A program made the translations under genes and the position numbers. Positions 1 through 6,523 of a stretch of 6,523 bases of DNA are shown here, one piece after another. Origin of the DNA: Flavobacteriaceae bacterium (lineage in GTDB: Bacteria > Bacteroidota > Bacteroidia > Flavobacteriales > Flavobacteriaceae); the NCBI GenBank assembly GCA_002714815.1, contig PAYI01000011.1, positions 1-6,523 of the forward strand. Reading direction: 5' to 3'. Position 1 is the first letter of the stretch; every line of letters starts with the position of its first letter. The notes under the pieces are model-generated. The model saw only the letters and a program-made list of their open reading frames with translations. It had not been told where the DNA came from and ran no database searches.

Positions 1-1024
1 TTAATGTCTTTGGCATAATTCCATCTTTTGCCCAGGCAAACATTAATCTGGAAACTGAAAGTAACATAGCAGGAAGGTCATTTATTAACGCAATTGTTGC
101 TCCCAAGATAATGAGTGTATCAATACCTTGAGGAAGCACATAACTCAGGAGTCCTGGAGCAGTAATATCCTTAATTTGAGCCTGTTCAGATACAAAGCTC
201 CAAGGAATAATTTTGTAAACCGAAGCTGTGAATAAAAAGTAAAATAAACCCACACTTAAAATTGCAATTAAAATTGCTAAGGGTAGGTTCCTTCTAGGGT
301 TTATTGCTTCGCTTCCCGTTTGTGCTATGGCATCAAATCCTATAAAACTTGAAAACAAAACTGCTGCTGCTGAAAAAAAAGAATACCATTCTAATTTGGG
401 CTTTGAGGGAACTATATGTATAATATTTTCCTTCTGTTCTAAAGCAGAGAGAAAATCTGTGGAATTGTAAAAAAAACTTGAAAAAATCACAATGCTCCCT
501 AAACAAAAAATCATGACAACCATAGGAATTAATAAATTAGCATAGGGTCTGATTCCTCTTATATTCAAATACACAAAACTCCAAATAAACCCCAAAGCAA
601 GACTAACGCGAACCCAAGATAGTTCAAGTAAAGAGGAAAGCTTGTATAGTTTATAACTATATGCTATATCTCTTAAAAAGGGCACGGATATGTATGCAAT
701 GACACCAATAACAATAGACAATCCAAACCATTGAGAAAAACTCGCAACAAAACCTAAATAAGGATTCAAACCTCTACTTGCATACAAGTAACTGCCTCCT
801 GCTCTTGGCATTGCTGAAGAAAGAATAGCATATGCAAGCCCAGCAAATAAAGCAGGGATTGCCGCAAAGAGAAAAGCCCAAATGACATAAGGCCCTATTG
901 GAGGTACACTTCGATGAATCATAAAGGGGACTACATTAATTGAAGCACCTACCATGGCAGATACTCCTGTAGCAACGACAGTGCCCAAACCCATTTGCCT
1001 AATAAGTTTCGGTTTTATTCCCAT
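1..1024 (-). CDS. APC-superfamily amino-acid-type permease, C-terminus outside window
   Basis: This is an inner-membrane secondary transporter of the amino acid-polyamine-organocation (APC) superfamily; 341 residues are visible before the left edge cuts it. The frame is open throughout. The N-terminus has the usual short basic stretch (MGIKPKLIRQMGLGT) leading into TM1, with the small-residue motif AMVGASIN at 23-30. A family-typical MPRAGGSYLYASRGL follows at about 72-86. The TM6 signature is at 229-249, with GFDAIAQTGSEAINP and the basic turn RRN. Further hydrophobic segments lie around 48-68, 92-114, 140-153, 164-182, 250-270 and 303-320. The start at 1024 is 32 bp past the stop of the GH28-like gene, so the two are probably cotranscribed. 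The ATG at residue 11 is an alternative, but starting there would remove the conserved basic N-terminus. Family members mostly carry amino acids or polyamines with protons or sodium; the substrate cannot be read from the sequence, and a sugar-derived substrate is not supported. Confidence 0.88.
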   Translation of the reverse strand, partial: MGIKPKLIRQMGLGTVVATGVSAMVGASINVVPFMIHRSVPPIGPYVIWAFLFAAIPALFAGLAYAILSSAMPRAGGSYLYASRGLNPYLGFVASFSQWFGLSIVIGVIAYISVPFLRDIAYSYKLYKLSSLLELSWVRVSLALGFIWSFVYLNIRGIRPYANLLIPMVVMIFCLGSIVIFSSFFYNSTDFLSALEQKENIIHIVPSKPKLEWYSFFSAAAVLFSSFIGFDAIAQTGSEAINPRRNLPLAILIAILSVGLFYFLFTASVYKIIPWSFVSEQAQIKDITAPGLLSYVLPQGIDTLIILGATIALINDLPAMLLSVSRLMFAWAKDGIMPKTL

Positions 1025-1056
1025 TTGCAATTCTTTGTAGATTGCCTCAATTTAAT

Positions 1057-2622
1057 TTATTTATTTTGCGGATATGAAATTTTTGTTTTTTTATCAAAAG
1101 AAAGATCATTAATAAATATGTAATTTTTACCCTGTTTTAATTTAATGTTGTCTAAATTTTTATTTCGCTTTGCTATATCAATATTAAAATTTCTTACAAT
1201 TAAGTTTTCAAAATTTTCGACTTCAAGGCCATGTGTGAAAAAACTTGCTTTAGGATTTCCCCATTCGATAGAAATATCATCAAGTTCTAAATCCTTTACA
1301 CCTCTTGCATAAAAGGCAGGAATATTATGCTGAAAAATGCCTTTTTTATTCGAGGCAGCAGGTCTTAAATCAAAATTACCTCCATATTTTTCAGTGTATT
1401 TACCCTCTTTAATTTTGACTATAAGTCCATTCATTTTGATTTTTTCTATTTTATTCTCTGGTTCTGAGTAAATGACTATTCCACTTTCAGACTCAGCACT
1501 TACATTATTGAAAATAATTTTACTAATCATCCCCGTTTTACCTTTTGTAGAAGATGGAATTGCAGAAATATGAATTGGTTCGCTTTTGCCCCACCAACCA
1601 TCAGAATGCAATCTGGTTTCTATCATTATGTTTGAAAAATATACATTGCTAATTGAACTGTCATCACGAGAAAAAATTCCAATCCCTCTATTTGAGTCAG
1701 TAATTATAATATCATTGAATATTACATTTTTGATTGGCTTTTCTCCATATCCCACCCTTATTCCAGCTGATTTTGAGGTCACAATACAATTGTCAAAAAT
1801 TATATTATTAGCTTCTTTAGAGTTATTCCCAAAAGTATAATTTTCATTCCCAGAAATAAATCCAGTTACAATAAGAGCATCGTCTCCAGCTATAACAGTT
1901 GAATCCGAAACATTAACAAAATTTGAAGATGTAATGTGAATGCCATCGCTGTTTGGAATAAGTAAATTATTTTTTATTGTAATATCAGATATTTTTACAT
2001 GTTCACTACCTCCAACTCTTATAGTCCATTTAGGTGAGTCTATAAAAAAAATATCCTTAATAGATATGTTTTCAGAATTGCTAACTGTTAAAATATGTCC
2101 AGGCCTTTCAATAAATTTTAAGGGACCATCTTCAAGAAGAAGAGTGTCACGGTATTCCTCTTTTTGAAGCGTATATTCCCTTTCCTCTATAGATGGAGAA
2201 AACCTAGTATTTTCAATCATAAAGGATGTCCCTTGTCCATCAATAGTTCCAGCTCCAGAAATTGAAACATTAGTAATATCATTACCAAATAAAATTCCCA
2301 TGTAATTCTTCCCTGAGTAATAATAACCTTCTGGCATAATATCATAATCTTCAATATTTAAACTCCCTATTAACACAGCACCTTGTTCAAGATGAAGATG
2401 GATATTTGACTTTAAATGAATGGTTCCTGTAATAAACTCACCCTTTGGGATAAGAATTTTACCTCCACCTTTACTACTACATTCATTAATGGCACTGTTA
2501 ATAGCATTTGTGTTTATAAAATCAGCCTCCGGCTTAGCTCCGTAGTCGATAATATTATAGGTTTGTGACCAAGTGAATGAAAAATAAAAGTGTAATAGAA
2601 ATGTGAAAAGAATTCTATACAT
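1057..2622 (-). CDS. Secreted GH28-like (polygalacturonase-type) beta-helix glycosidase
   Basis: This is a probable exported glycoside hydrolase of family GH28 or a close relative, acting in the periplasm or outside the cell on a pectin-like or other uronate- or rhamnose-containing glycan. Residues 1-20 are a signal peptide, with likely cleavage near WSQ/TYN. The fold starts with the polygalacturonase N-terminal motif NIIDYGAKPEADFINTNAI at 23-41, then KGGGKILIPKGEFITGTIHL. Short beta-helix repeats run to about residue 480. Two GH28 catalytic motifs are present: NSDG at 224-227 (D226) and GDD at 246-248 (D247, D248), which would supply the three acidic residues. The usual GHG motif reads SAG (285-287), and the usual RIK reads GIF (315-317), so the basic substrate-contacting residues are missing. 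A downstream motif, WWGKSEPIHISAIP (343-356), recalls bacterial GH28-type proteins. The length of 521 residues is normal. No T9SS C-terminal domain or lipobox is seen. There is no clear ribosome binding site, only an A-rich leader. Exact substrate is unknown. Confidence 0.85.
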   Translation of the reverse strand: MYRILFTFLLHFYFSFTWSQTYNIIDYGAKPEADFINTNAINSAINECSSKGGGKILIPKGEFITGTIHLKSNIHLHLEQGAVLIGSLNIEDYDIMPEGYYYSGKNYMGILFGNDITNVSISGAGTIDGQGTSFMIENTRFSPSIEEREYTLQKEEYRDTLLLEDGPLKFIERPGHILTVSNSENISIKDIFFIDSPKWTIRVGGSEHVKISDITIKNNLLIPNSDGIHITSSNFVNVSDSTVIAGDDALIVTGFISGNENYTFGNNSKEANNIIFDNCIVTSKSAGIRVGYGEKPIKNVIFNDIIITDSNRGIGIFSRDDSSISNVYFSNIMIETRLHSDGWWGKSEPIHISAIPSSTKGKTGMISKIIFNNVSAESESGIVIYSEPENKIEKIKMNGLIVKIKEGKYTEKYGGNFDLRPAASNKKGIFQHNIPAFYARGVKDLELDDISIEWGNPKASFFTHGLEVENFENLIVRNFNIDIAKRNKNLDNIKLKQGKNYIFINDLSFDKKTKISYPQNK

Positions 2623-2736
2623 TATTTTTTTAGTTTAGAATATCTATTAAATTAATAAAAACTGATTAATCCCATACTAGAGAACAAAAAACATATCCAG
2701 TAAAAGGAATAATATAAAAATTAAGAGTTTTATTTA
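2623..2736. other. Intergenic spacer upstream of the GH28-like gene
   Basis: This 114-bp AT-rich stretch separates the DUF2892 gene from the GH28-like gene. I see no open frame and no GC-rich hairpin with a T-run that would make a convincing terminator. It is long enough to hold a promoter for the GH28-like gene; the best candidate is listed separately. Confidence 0.5.
2658..2688 (-). promoter_or_regulatory. Candidate Bacteroidota-type promoter for the GH28-like gene (weak)
   Basis: Read on the minus strand, a TTTG (2685-2688) is followed after 19 bases by TCAGTTTT (2658-2665). The Bacteroidota consensus is TTTG, about 19 bases, then TAnnTTTG. The -33 element is exact and the spacing fits, but the -7 element matches only four of six defined positions. 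Transcription would start near 2650, about 30 bases before the ATG at 2622. In such AT-rich DNA a match of this quality can arise by chance. Confidence 0.22.
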
Positions 2737-2943
2737 CTAAATATCACATGTATTTGCTCCAAAAAACCGATAAATAACACACATCCCAGAAAAAGCGTTG
2801 AAAATTAGTATACCCCCCAAAATTACTTGTGAAATTGAAAAAGCATCCAATCCATAAACTAAAGGAGCTGGTATTAAAAAAAGAGCAATAATAAAGCGTG
2901 CTATTCGCTCTGGCTTATTTTGATTTTTAAAAAATAGTTTCAT
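2737..2943 (-). CDS. Small DUF2892-type (YgaP-like) inner-membrane protein
   Basis: This 68-residue protein has two predicted membrane segments, at about 14-34 and 38-59. The short basic N-terminus contains KPERIARF, and the C-terminus ends FSGMCVIYRFFGANTCDI, with Cys55 and Cys66. This pattern (N/P-ERI-R start, glycine-rich second helix, C-x-x-Y-x-x-x-G-x-N-T-C end) is that of the DUF2892 family, which also forms the membrane part of the rhodanese YgaP. The free-standing protein has no established function. No rhodanese domain or gene is next to it. It lies 172 bp after a sulfatase gene and 114 bp before the GH28-like gene, and neither gap is operon-tight, so it may be an independent unit. 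The length is typical. The ATG at 2943 has an A/T-rich leader without a Shine-Dalgarno site. Confidence in the family is good; a role linked to sulfur or to polysaccharide use is not supported by the sequence. Confidence 0.82.
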   Translation of the reverse strand: MKLFFKNQNKPERIARFIIALFLIPAPLVYGLDAFSISQVILGGILIFNAFSGMCVIYRFFGANTCDI

Positions 2944-2979
2944 ATTAACTTATATATAATTATAATAATTTTCAATAAT

Positions 2980-3040
2980 TGAATTATCTGCAGAGTTTAA
3001 AATTAAACTTAATTAATAATGTTATTTATAATCGTTTAAT
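2980..3040 (-). repeat. Degenerate copy of the 5' end of the neighbouring sulfatase gene
   Basis: The plus-strand sequence at 2980-3040 aligns with 4658-4717, which holds the first 20 codons of the sulfatase-TSP3 gene. By hand alignment 49 of 61 columns match, with one single-base gap. The best part is ten matching bases, two mismatches, then twelve matching bases (2980-3003). Both copies have the same orientation. In this copy the position of the ATG reads ATT, and the single-base insertion shifts the frame, so it is not coding. It is either a relic of a duplicated and mostly deleted sulfatase gene or a shared leader element. The similarity is visible directly; the interpretation is inference. 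Confidence 0.6.
2994..3009. repeat. Short AT-rich inverted repeat
   Basis: The bases agtttaa and ttaaact flank a two-base centre, giving a 7-bp perfect inverted repeat. It lies about 50 bases upstream of the DUF2892 start, inside the sulfatase-start relic. The equivalent bases in the intact sulfatase gene (agtttaa / tcaagct) do not pair, so the symmetry arose by a few substitutions. It could be a protein-binding site or simply chance in AT-rich DNA; the two-base loop makes a terminator hairpin unlikely. Confidence 0.3.
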
Positions 3041-3115
3041 TTAAATTATAAATTAGATATGTAGGAAAGATAAGCTTATTGTTTTGATTAATATTATTAT
3101 GAAAACTTAATATCC

Positions 3116-4717
3116 TTAATCCGGGCATCCTCCCCTTTTTGGATGGCCTGCCTTATTTGGACAATCATCCTCATTATCTGCAATACCATCGTTGTCAGTG
3201 TCAGGACATCCATTAAATTTTTTTACACCAGGAACGTCAGAACATTTGTCTTCTTTATCCAGCATCCCGTCTCCATCAGCATCTTCGCTTTTATATACTC
3301 TATATTTAAGTAGATCATCAGGAGCTTTAAAATTTTTTTTATGCGCTTCTATGATCTCGTTTATCTCTATTAATATTTCAGGGTGCTTATCTGCAATATT
3401 ATATTTTTCTGAGGGATCAATATTTAAATTATAAAGCAATGGCTTGTCCAAAACAATTTTTTTATCGCTTCCTTTTGGATAATTATAGGATCCTTGAGTA
3501 ATAAAGTGAGCCTTATATTCACCATGTCTTAAAGCATAAATTTCTCTTGAGCGATAATAAAAGATTGATTCCCGTTTAGATGGTTCATTATTTAATAGAG
3601 TGTTCTTTATACTTATTCCATCCATTATCCTGTCATTGACCATACTTGTATTTGACATTTCTAATAAAGTTGGAAAGATGTCCATTGTAGATCCTAAACC
3701 ACTAATCACTCCTGGTTTTATATCACCTCCCCAGAATATCCCCGGAACCCTTTGTCCCCCTTCCCAAGTAGTGCCTTTTCCTTCTCTTAAAAGTCCTGCA
3801 GATCCAGAATGACTTTCAAATGGAAGCCAAGGACCATTGTCAGAGGTAAAAACTATTATTGTATTCTTGTCAAGGTTATTTTTCTTTAATTCTTCCATTA
3901 TTAAACCAATACCATGATCAATCTCTTCAATTACATCACCATACAAACCTCTTTTACTTTTCCATAAAAAATCGTCTGAAGCATAAAGTGGAGTATGAGG
4001 TAAATTGTGAGCTAGGTAAATAAAAAAATTATCCTCTTTGTTTTTTTTTATAAATTCAACTGCTTTATTTGAAAACCTCTTAGTTATTGTTGTCTGATTT
4101 GCCGGTCGTTCAATAATCTCATTATTTTCTATTAAAGGGACATTATAATTAGTTGATTCTGGTCTTTGATTTTCATATTTCTGCCAATATTGTGATCCCG
4201 GACAGCATGTTTCACCATTAATTTTATCCATATCATTCGAATATGGGATACCATAATAATAATCAAATCCATGTTGAAGAGGAAGGTACTCTTTCTTATG
4301 GCCTAAATGCCATTTCCCTATTGCAGCAGTTTTATATCCATTTTCTTTTAATTTTTCTGCGATAGTAATTTCAGAATCAGGTAATCCATATTTTGAATTT
4401 GGAAAAAGAACTCTAGTTGTTGAACCAATCATACCATTTCTTATAGGAAGCCTGCCTGTTAATAATGCTGCCCTGCTTGGAGTACAAACACTTGATGCAG
4501 AATAGAATTGTGTCCATTTTTGGCCCTCATAGGCCATTTTATCTAGATTTGGTGTATTAATTGTGGGGTGTCCATAAGATCCTAAATCTCCATAACCCAT
4601 GTCATCAACAAAAACAACAATAAAATTTGGCTTTAAGTTTGACTTTAATTCATGCAATGAATTATCTCTAGAGTTTAAAATCAAGCTTGTAAATAATGTT
4701 ATGTATAGTTGTATCAT
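3116..4717 (-). CDS. S1-family sulfatase with C-terminal thrombospondin type 3 repeats
   Basis: This formylglycine-dependent sulfatase (arylsulfatase A-like, S1) should hydrolyse a sulfate ester on a glycan. By alignment with the human arylsulfatase A active site, metal ligands would be D38, D39, D293 and N294. C78 in the motif CTPSR (78-82) would become formylglycine, with R82 beside it. K135 and H137 lie in GKWHLG, S160 in IPYSND, H241 in PHTP, and K314 near EGGQRVPG. No required residue is missing. The sulfatase fold ends near residue 470. Residues 478-533 form thrombospondin type 3 repeats with aspartates at 479, 481, 483, 506, 508 and 510 and cysteines at 492, 504, 519 and 531; such repeats bind calcium. 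The protein stops directly after GGCPD, where OmpA-family proteins would continue. The N-terminus is a short hydrophobic stretch (3-14), a weak signal peptide. The start has a purine-rich GAAGAA leader and lies 26 bp after the preceding sulfatase. Substrate unknown. Confidence 0.93.
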   Translation of the reverse strand: MIQLYITLFTSLILNSRDNSLHELKSNLKPNFIVVFVDDMGYGDLGSYGHPTINTPNLDKMAYEGQKWTQFYSASSVCTPSRAALLTGRLPIRNGMIGSTTRVLFPNSKYGLPDSEITIAEKLKENGYKTAAIGKWHLGHKKEYLPLQHGFDYYYGIPYSNDMDKINGETCCPGSQYWQKYENQRPESTNYNVPLIENNEIIERPANQTTITKRFSNKAVEFIKKNKEDNFFIYLAHNLPHTPLYASDDFLWKSKRGLYGDVIEEIDHGIGLIMEELKKNNLDKNTIIVFTSDNGPWLPFESHSGSAGLLREGKGTTWEGGQRVPGIFWGGDIKPGVISGLGSTMDIFPTLLEMSNTSMVNDRIMDGISIKNTLLNNEPSKRESIFYYRSREIYALRHGEYKAHFITQGSYNYPKGSDKKIVLDKPLLYNLNIDPSEKYNIADKHPEILIEINEIIEAHKKNFKAPDDLLKYRVYKSEDADGDGMLDKEDKCSDVPGVKKFNGCPDTDNDGIADNEDDCPNKAGHPKRGGCPD

Positions 4718-4743
4718 TTTTTCTTCAATTTTAAATATTTAGA

Positions 4744-6051
4744 TTAATTCCTTAAATGTGTGAAAGAGTTTAAAACCTTTATGAATTCTTTCCGGATTTT
4801 TTTTTCACTATCTGACATTTCTAAAATGGAAATATTGTTTTTTTCGTATGGATCTTTTTTTACATTGTAAAATCTATTGCCTACATACATTTTATAATTT
4901 TCATTTCTTACCCATTCTTGAGATGAAACAAGCGGATTAAAACCTCCATTTCTATTATACCAACTATGAATCCATTTTCGTTTAGGACCCTCTTTCCCTA
5001 TTAATTCAGGATAAAAGCTAACTCCATCTAAATCTATAGATGAATTCACTGGGATATCAGCTAAATCACAAATGGTAGGAAAAAAATCACTAAAATCAAC
5101 TAGGCTTTTTGATTTTGAATTGGGTTTAACTCTACCTTTCCAATTAACAATAAGTGGCACATGAGTACCATTGTCTGTAGTTTGACCTTTCCCACCAATA
5201 ACAGAAACATTATCCATCATTGACACCACAGGTTCATCGGTACCATTGTCTCCTGTGAAAATTATAATTGTATTTTCCCTCAATCCTAATTGATCTATTT
5301 TGTTTATTATTCTCCCTATTGAATAATCCATGTAAGAAACCATATCACCAAAATATTTAGCATTCCCTTTATAAGTCATGGACCCCATGTCCTTTGGATT
5401 CCAATCTTTTGAATTAGGAGTAGGATCAAAAGGACAATGGGTTAGAATCATAGGATAATAGACCAAAAAAGGTTGGTTCTTTTTGCGATTCATAAAGTCG
5501 TTTATAAATTCTACAATCATATCTGTAGAATATTTTCCTTCATTTTTTTCGTATAACTGTCCATTTTGCTTTAAAACTGGATTAACATATCTTTTGTCTC
5601 TTCCAATAGAATCCCTACCCGTGTCAGTTAATTGCCATAATAAATGTTCGTCAAATCCAAAATGTTGAGGTAAGCTGTCTACTTTCCCCAACTGCCATTT
5701 TCCAGCAATCATTGTAGCATAACCTTTTTTTCTTAATGCTTGACTAAAAGTTTTTTCGTTCGGGTCTAGGATTCCAAACTTTTTATAATTTTTTTTATTA
5801 GATTTTCCAGTCATTAACTTGACTCTTGAGGGAGTACAAATAGGCTGTGAGTGACAATTATCAAATTGTATTCCAGACTCCGCTAGACTGGATAAGTTAG
5901 GAGTTTCATATGAAGTCCCGCCATAAGAATTGACACATTCAAATCCCAAATCATCAGCCATTATTAAAATGATATTTGGAGGCCGATTATTGTTTTGTGC
6001 TATCAAAACAAAAGATATTAAACTAAAAACTATTGATATATATATTTTCAT
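4744..6051 (-). CDS. Exported S1-family sulfatase
   Basis: This complete 435-residue sulfatase probably removes sulfate from a glycan in the periplasm or at the cell surface. Residues 1-19 form a clear signal peptide (K2, hydrophobic core, likely cleavage after IAQ). The fold begins at RPPNIILIMADDLG with metal ligands D33 and D34. The Cys-type formylglycine motif is CTPSR at 72-76. K118 lies in GKWQLG (117-122), where the usual histidine is replaced by Q120. H205 follows in LTHCPF, then D268 and N269 in TGDNG, and K288 in GGKGQTTDNGTHVP. The C-terminal subdomain has the usual LDGVSFYPEL (341-350) and the closing pattern RFYNVKKDPYEKNNI (403-417). The gene starts 28 bp after the upstream partial sulfatase and ends 26 bp before the next one, fitting one operon. 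It has no fused extra domain, unlike its downstream neighbour. No Shine-Dalgarno site is seen. Sulfatase membership is secure; the S1 subfamily and target sugar are not assigned. Confidence 0.94.
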   Translation of the reverse strand: MKIYISIVFSLISFVLIAQNNNRPPNIILIMADDLGFECVNSYGGTSYETPNLSSLAESGIQFDNCHSQPICTPSRVKLMTGKSNKKNYKKFGILDPNEKTFSQALRKKGYATMIAGKWQLGKVDSLPQHFGFDEHLLWQLTDTGRDSIGRDKRYVNPVLKQNGQLYEKNEGKYSTDMIVEFINDFMNRKKNQPFLVYYPMILTHCPFDPTPNSKDWNPKDMGSMTYKGNAKYFGDMVSYMDYSIGRIINKIDQLGLRENTIIIFTGDNGTDEPVVSMMDNVSVIGGKGQTTDNGTHVPLIVNWKGRVKPNSKSKSLVDFSDFFPTICDLADIPVNSSIDLDGVSFYPELIGKEGPKRKWIHSWYNRNGGFNPLVSSQEWVRNENYKMYVGNRFYNVKKDPYEKNNISILEMSDSEKKIRKEFIKVLNSFTHLRN

Positions 6052-6079
6052 TAGTAAATATTTTTTAATTATTAATTAC

Positions 6080-6523
6080 CTATTCCTTTTTTAGTCCTTT
6101 TTTTATTCTCTGCTCATATTCTGGGCGTTTTAAAAATTCTTTCAAATAATTTTTATAACCTTTATCAAACCACCAAAAATGTGATTCAGGTTGATTAAAA
6201 ACAATTTTTTCATCATAGTCTTCTCCAAGAATACTTGAATTTACTGTTTCATTCCATTTTAAATATTCCTCTTTCATAGTCATGAATAACTCTGAATTGA
6301 TATTTGCAATATTATTAGACTCTTTTGGATCATTTTTTAAATTATATAATTCAAATTTCTTCTGAGTCAAACTAGTAACAACCAATTTAATATCATTATC
6401 AATTAGTGCCCCTTTATTTTTAAATCTAAATGGAATTTTAACCTCTCTTTTCTCAAGAGTTGTATTTAAAATTGGTAATAAACTAATTCCATCAATTGGT
6501 CTAATCATATTAGAATCGTCTAT
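6080..6523 (-). CDS. S1-family sulfatase, C-terminal 147 residues (5' end outside window)
   Basis: The frame is open to the right edge, so this is the C-terminal part of a larger protein; the ATG at 6508 is internal. The visible start reads RPIDGISLLPIL, which corresponds to the LDGxSLLPLL segment that opens the C-terminal subdomain of S1 sulfatases. It is followed by KFELYNLKNDPKESNNIA, the common sulfatase closing pattern (LYNLxxDPxExxNLA). The tail is long, lysine- and aromatic-rich (ESHFWWFDKGYKNYLKEF) and ends KKGLKKE. The catalytic half, including the formylglycine motif, lies outside the window, so activity cannot be judged. The next sulfatase begins 28 bp downstream, making this the first visible gene of a three-sulfatase run. 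Assignment rests on the two C-terminal motifs and the context. Confidence 0.85.
   Translation of the reverse strand: MDDSNMIRPIDGISLLPILNTTLEKREVKIPFRFKNKGALIDNDIKLVVTSLTQKKFELYNLKNDPKESNNIANINSELFMTMKEEYLKWNETVNSSILGEDYDEKIVFNQPESHFWWFDKGYKNYLKEFLKRPEYEQRIKKGLKKE

Larger units (their letters stand above)
2944..3115. other. Intergenic spacer between sulfatase-TSP3 and DUF2892 genes
   Basis: This 172-bp spacer is very AT-rich and has no open frame of note. The half next to the DUF2892 gene contains the sulfatase-start relic and an AT-only inverted repeat, both listed separately. The half next to the sulfatase stop (3041-3115) shows no strong hairpin with a U-tract, so I cannot place a terminator for the sulfatase transcript. 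Confidence 0.5.

Noticed and set aside
1586..2167. Plus-strand open frames (1586-1840 and 1940-2167) opposite the GH28-like gene
   Set aside because: They lie antisense to a well-supported coding region, give compositionally odd proteins without recognisable motifs, and have no plausible start context.
3041..3115. Intrinsic terminator after the sulfatase-TSP3 stop codon
   Set aside because: I looked for a GC-bearing stem followed by a T-run on the minus strand and found only weak AT pairing.
3192..3812. Plus-strand open frames (3192-3434 and 3600-3812) opposite the sulfatase-TSP3 gene
   Set aside because: They are antisense to conserved sulfatase and TSP3 coding sequence and show only serine-, proline- and leucine-rich translations typical of shadow frames.
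4014..4070. Homopolymer A/T runs in the sulfatase genes as frameshift or phase-variation sites
   Set aside because: Runs of 7-9 identical bases occur in several places, as expected in AT-rich coding DNA, and every affected frame is intact with no alternative frame product.
5483..5668. Plus-strand open frame opposite the second sulfatase
   Set aside because: It is short, antisense to the conserved sulfatase domain, and has no motif of its own.
6506..6508. ATG at 6508 as the true start of a 142-residue gene
   Set aside because: The frame stays open for five more codons to the window edge, and the protein begins in the middle of a sulfatase C-terminal subdomain, so the gene extends beyond the window.

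Overview
The window is AT-rich, and every gene I can support lies on the minus strand, so transcription runs from right to left. The base composition, the near absence of Shine-Dalgarno sites, the signal-peptide-bearing S1 sulfatases, the GH28-type beta-helix protein, the OmpA-style thrombospondin type 3 repeats and the small DUF2892 membrane protein all suggest a Bacteroidota genome, probably a marine member of the Flavobacteriia. This assignment is inference; no taxonomic marker gene is present.

Right part (6523 down to 3116): three S1-type sulfatase genes in tandem. The first is cut by the window edge and only its C-terminal part is seen. The second is a complete 435-residue exported sulfatase. 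The third is a complete 533-residue sulfatase ending in a calcium-binding thrombospondin type 3 tail. The gaps of 28 and 26 bp suggest one transcript.

Middle (3115 down to 2623): a 172-bp AT-rich spacer, a 68-residue DUF2892-type membrane protein, and a 114-bp spacer. The larger spacer holds a non-coding segment about 80% identical, by hand alignment, to the first 60 bases of the sulfatase gene upstream. This is the most unexpected structure in the window.

Left part (2622 down to 1): a secreted GH28-like (polygalacturonase-type) beta-helix protein and, 32 bp behind it, the first 341 residues of an APC-superfamily permease that runs off the left edge.

Together this looks like part of a polysaccharide utilisation locus for a sulfated, uronate- or rhamnose-containing polymer. 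Sulfatases would remove sulfate esters, the GH28-like enzyme would cut or trim the glycan, and the permease may import a product or be incidental. No SusC/SusD pair, regulator or sulfatase-maturating enzyme is in view, so the substrate stays open. I found no RNA gene, mobile element or CRISPR array, and no clearly new system. The points worth following are the relic sulfatase start, the altered active-site motifs of the GH28-like protein, and the sulfatase-TSP3 fusion.
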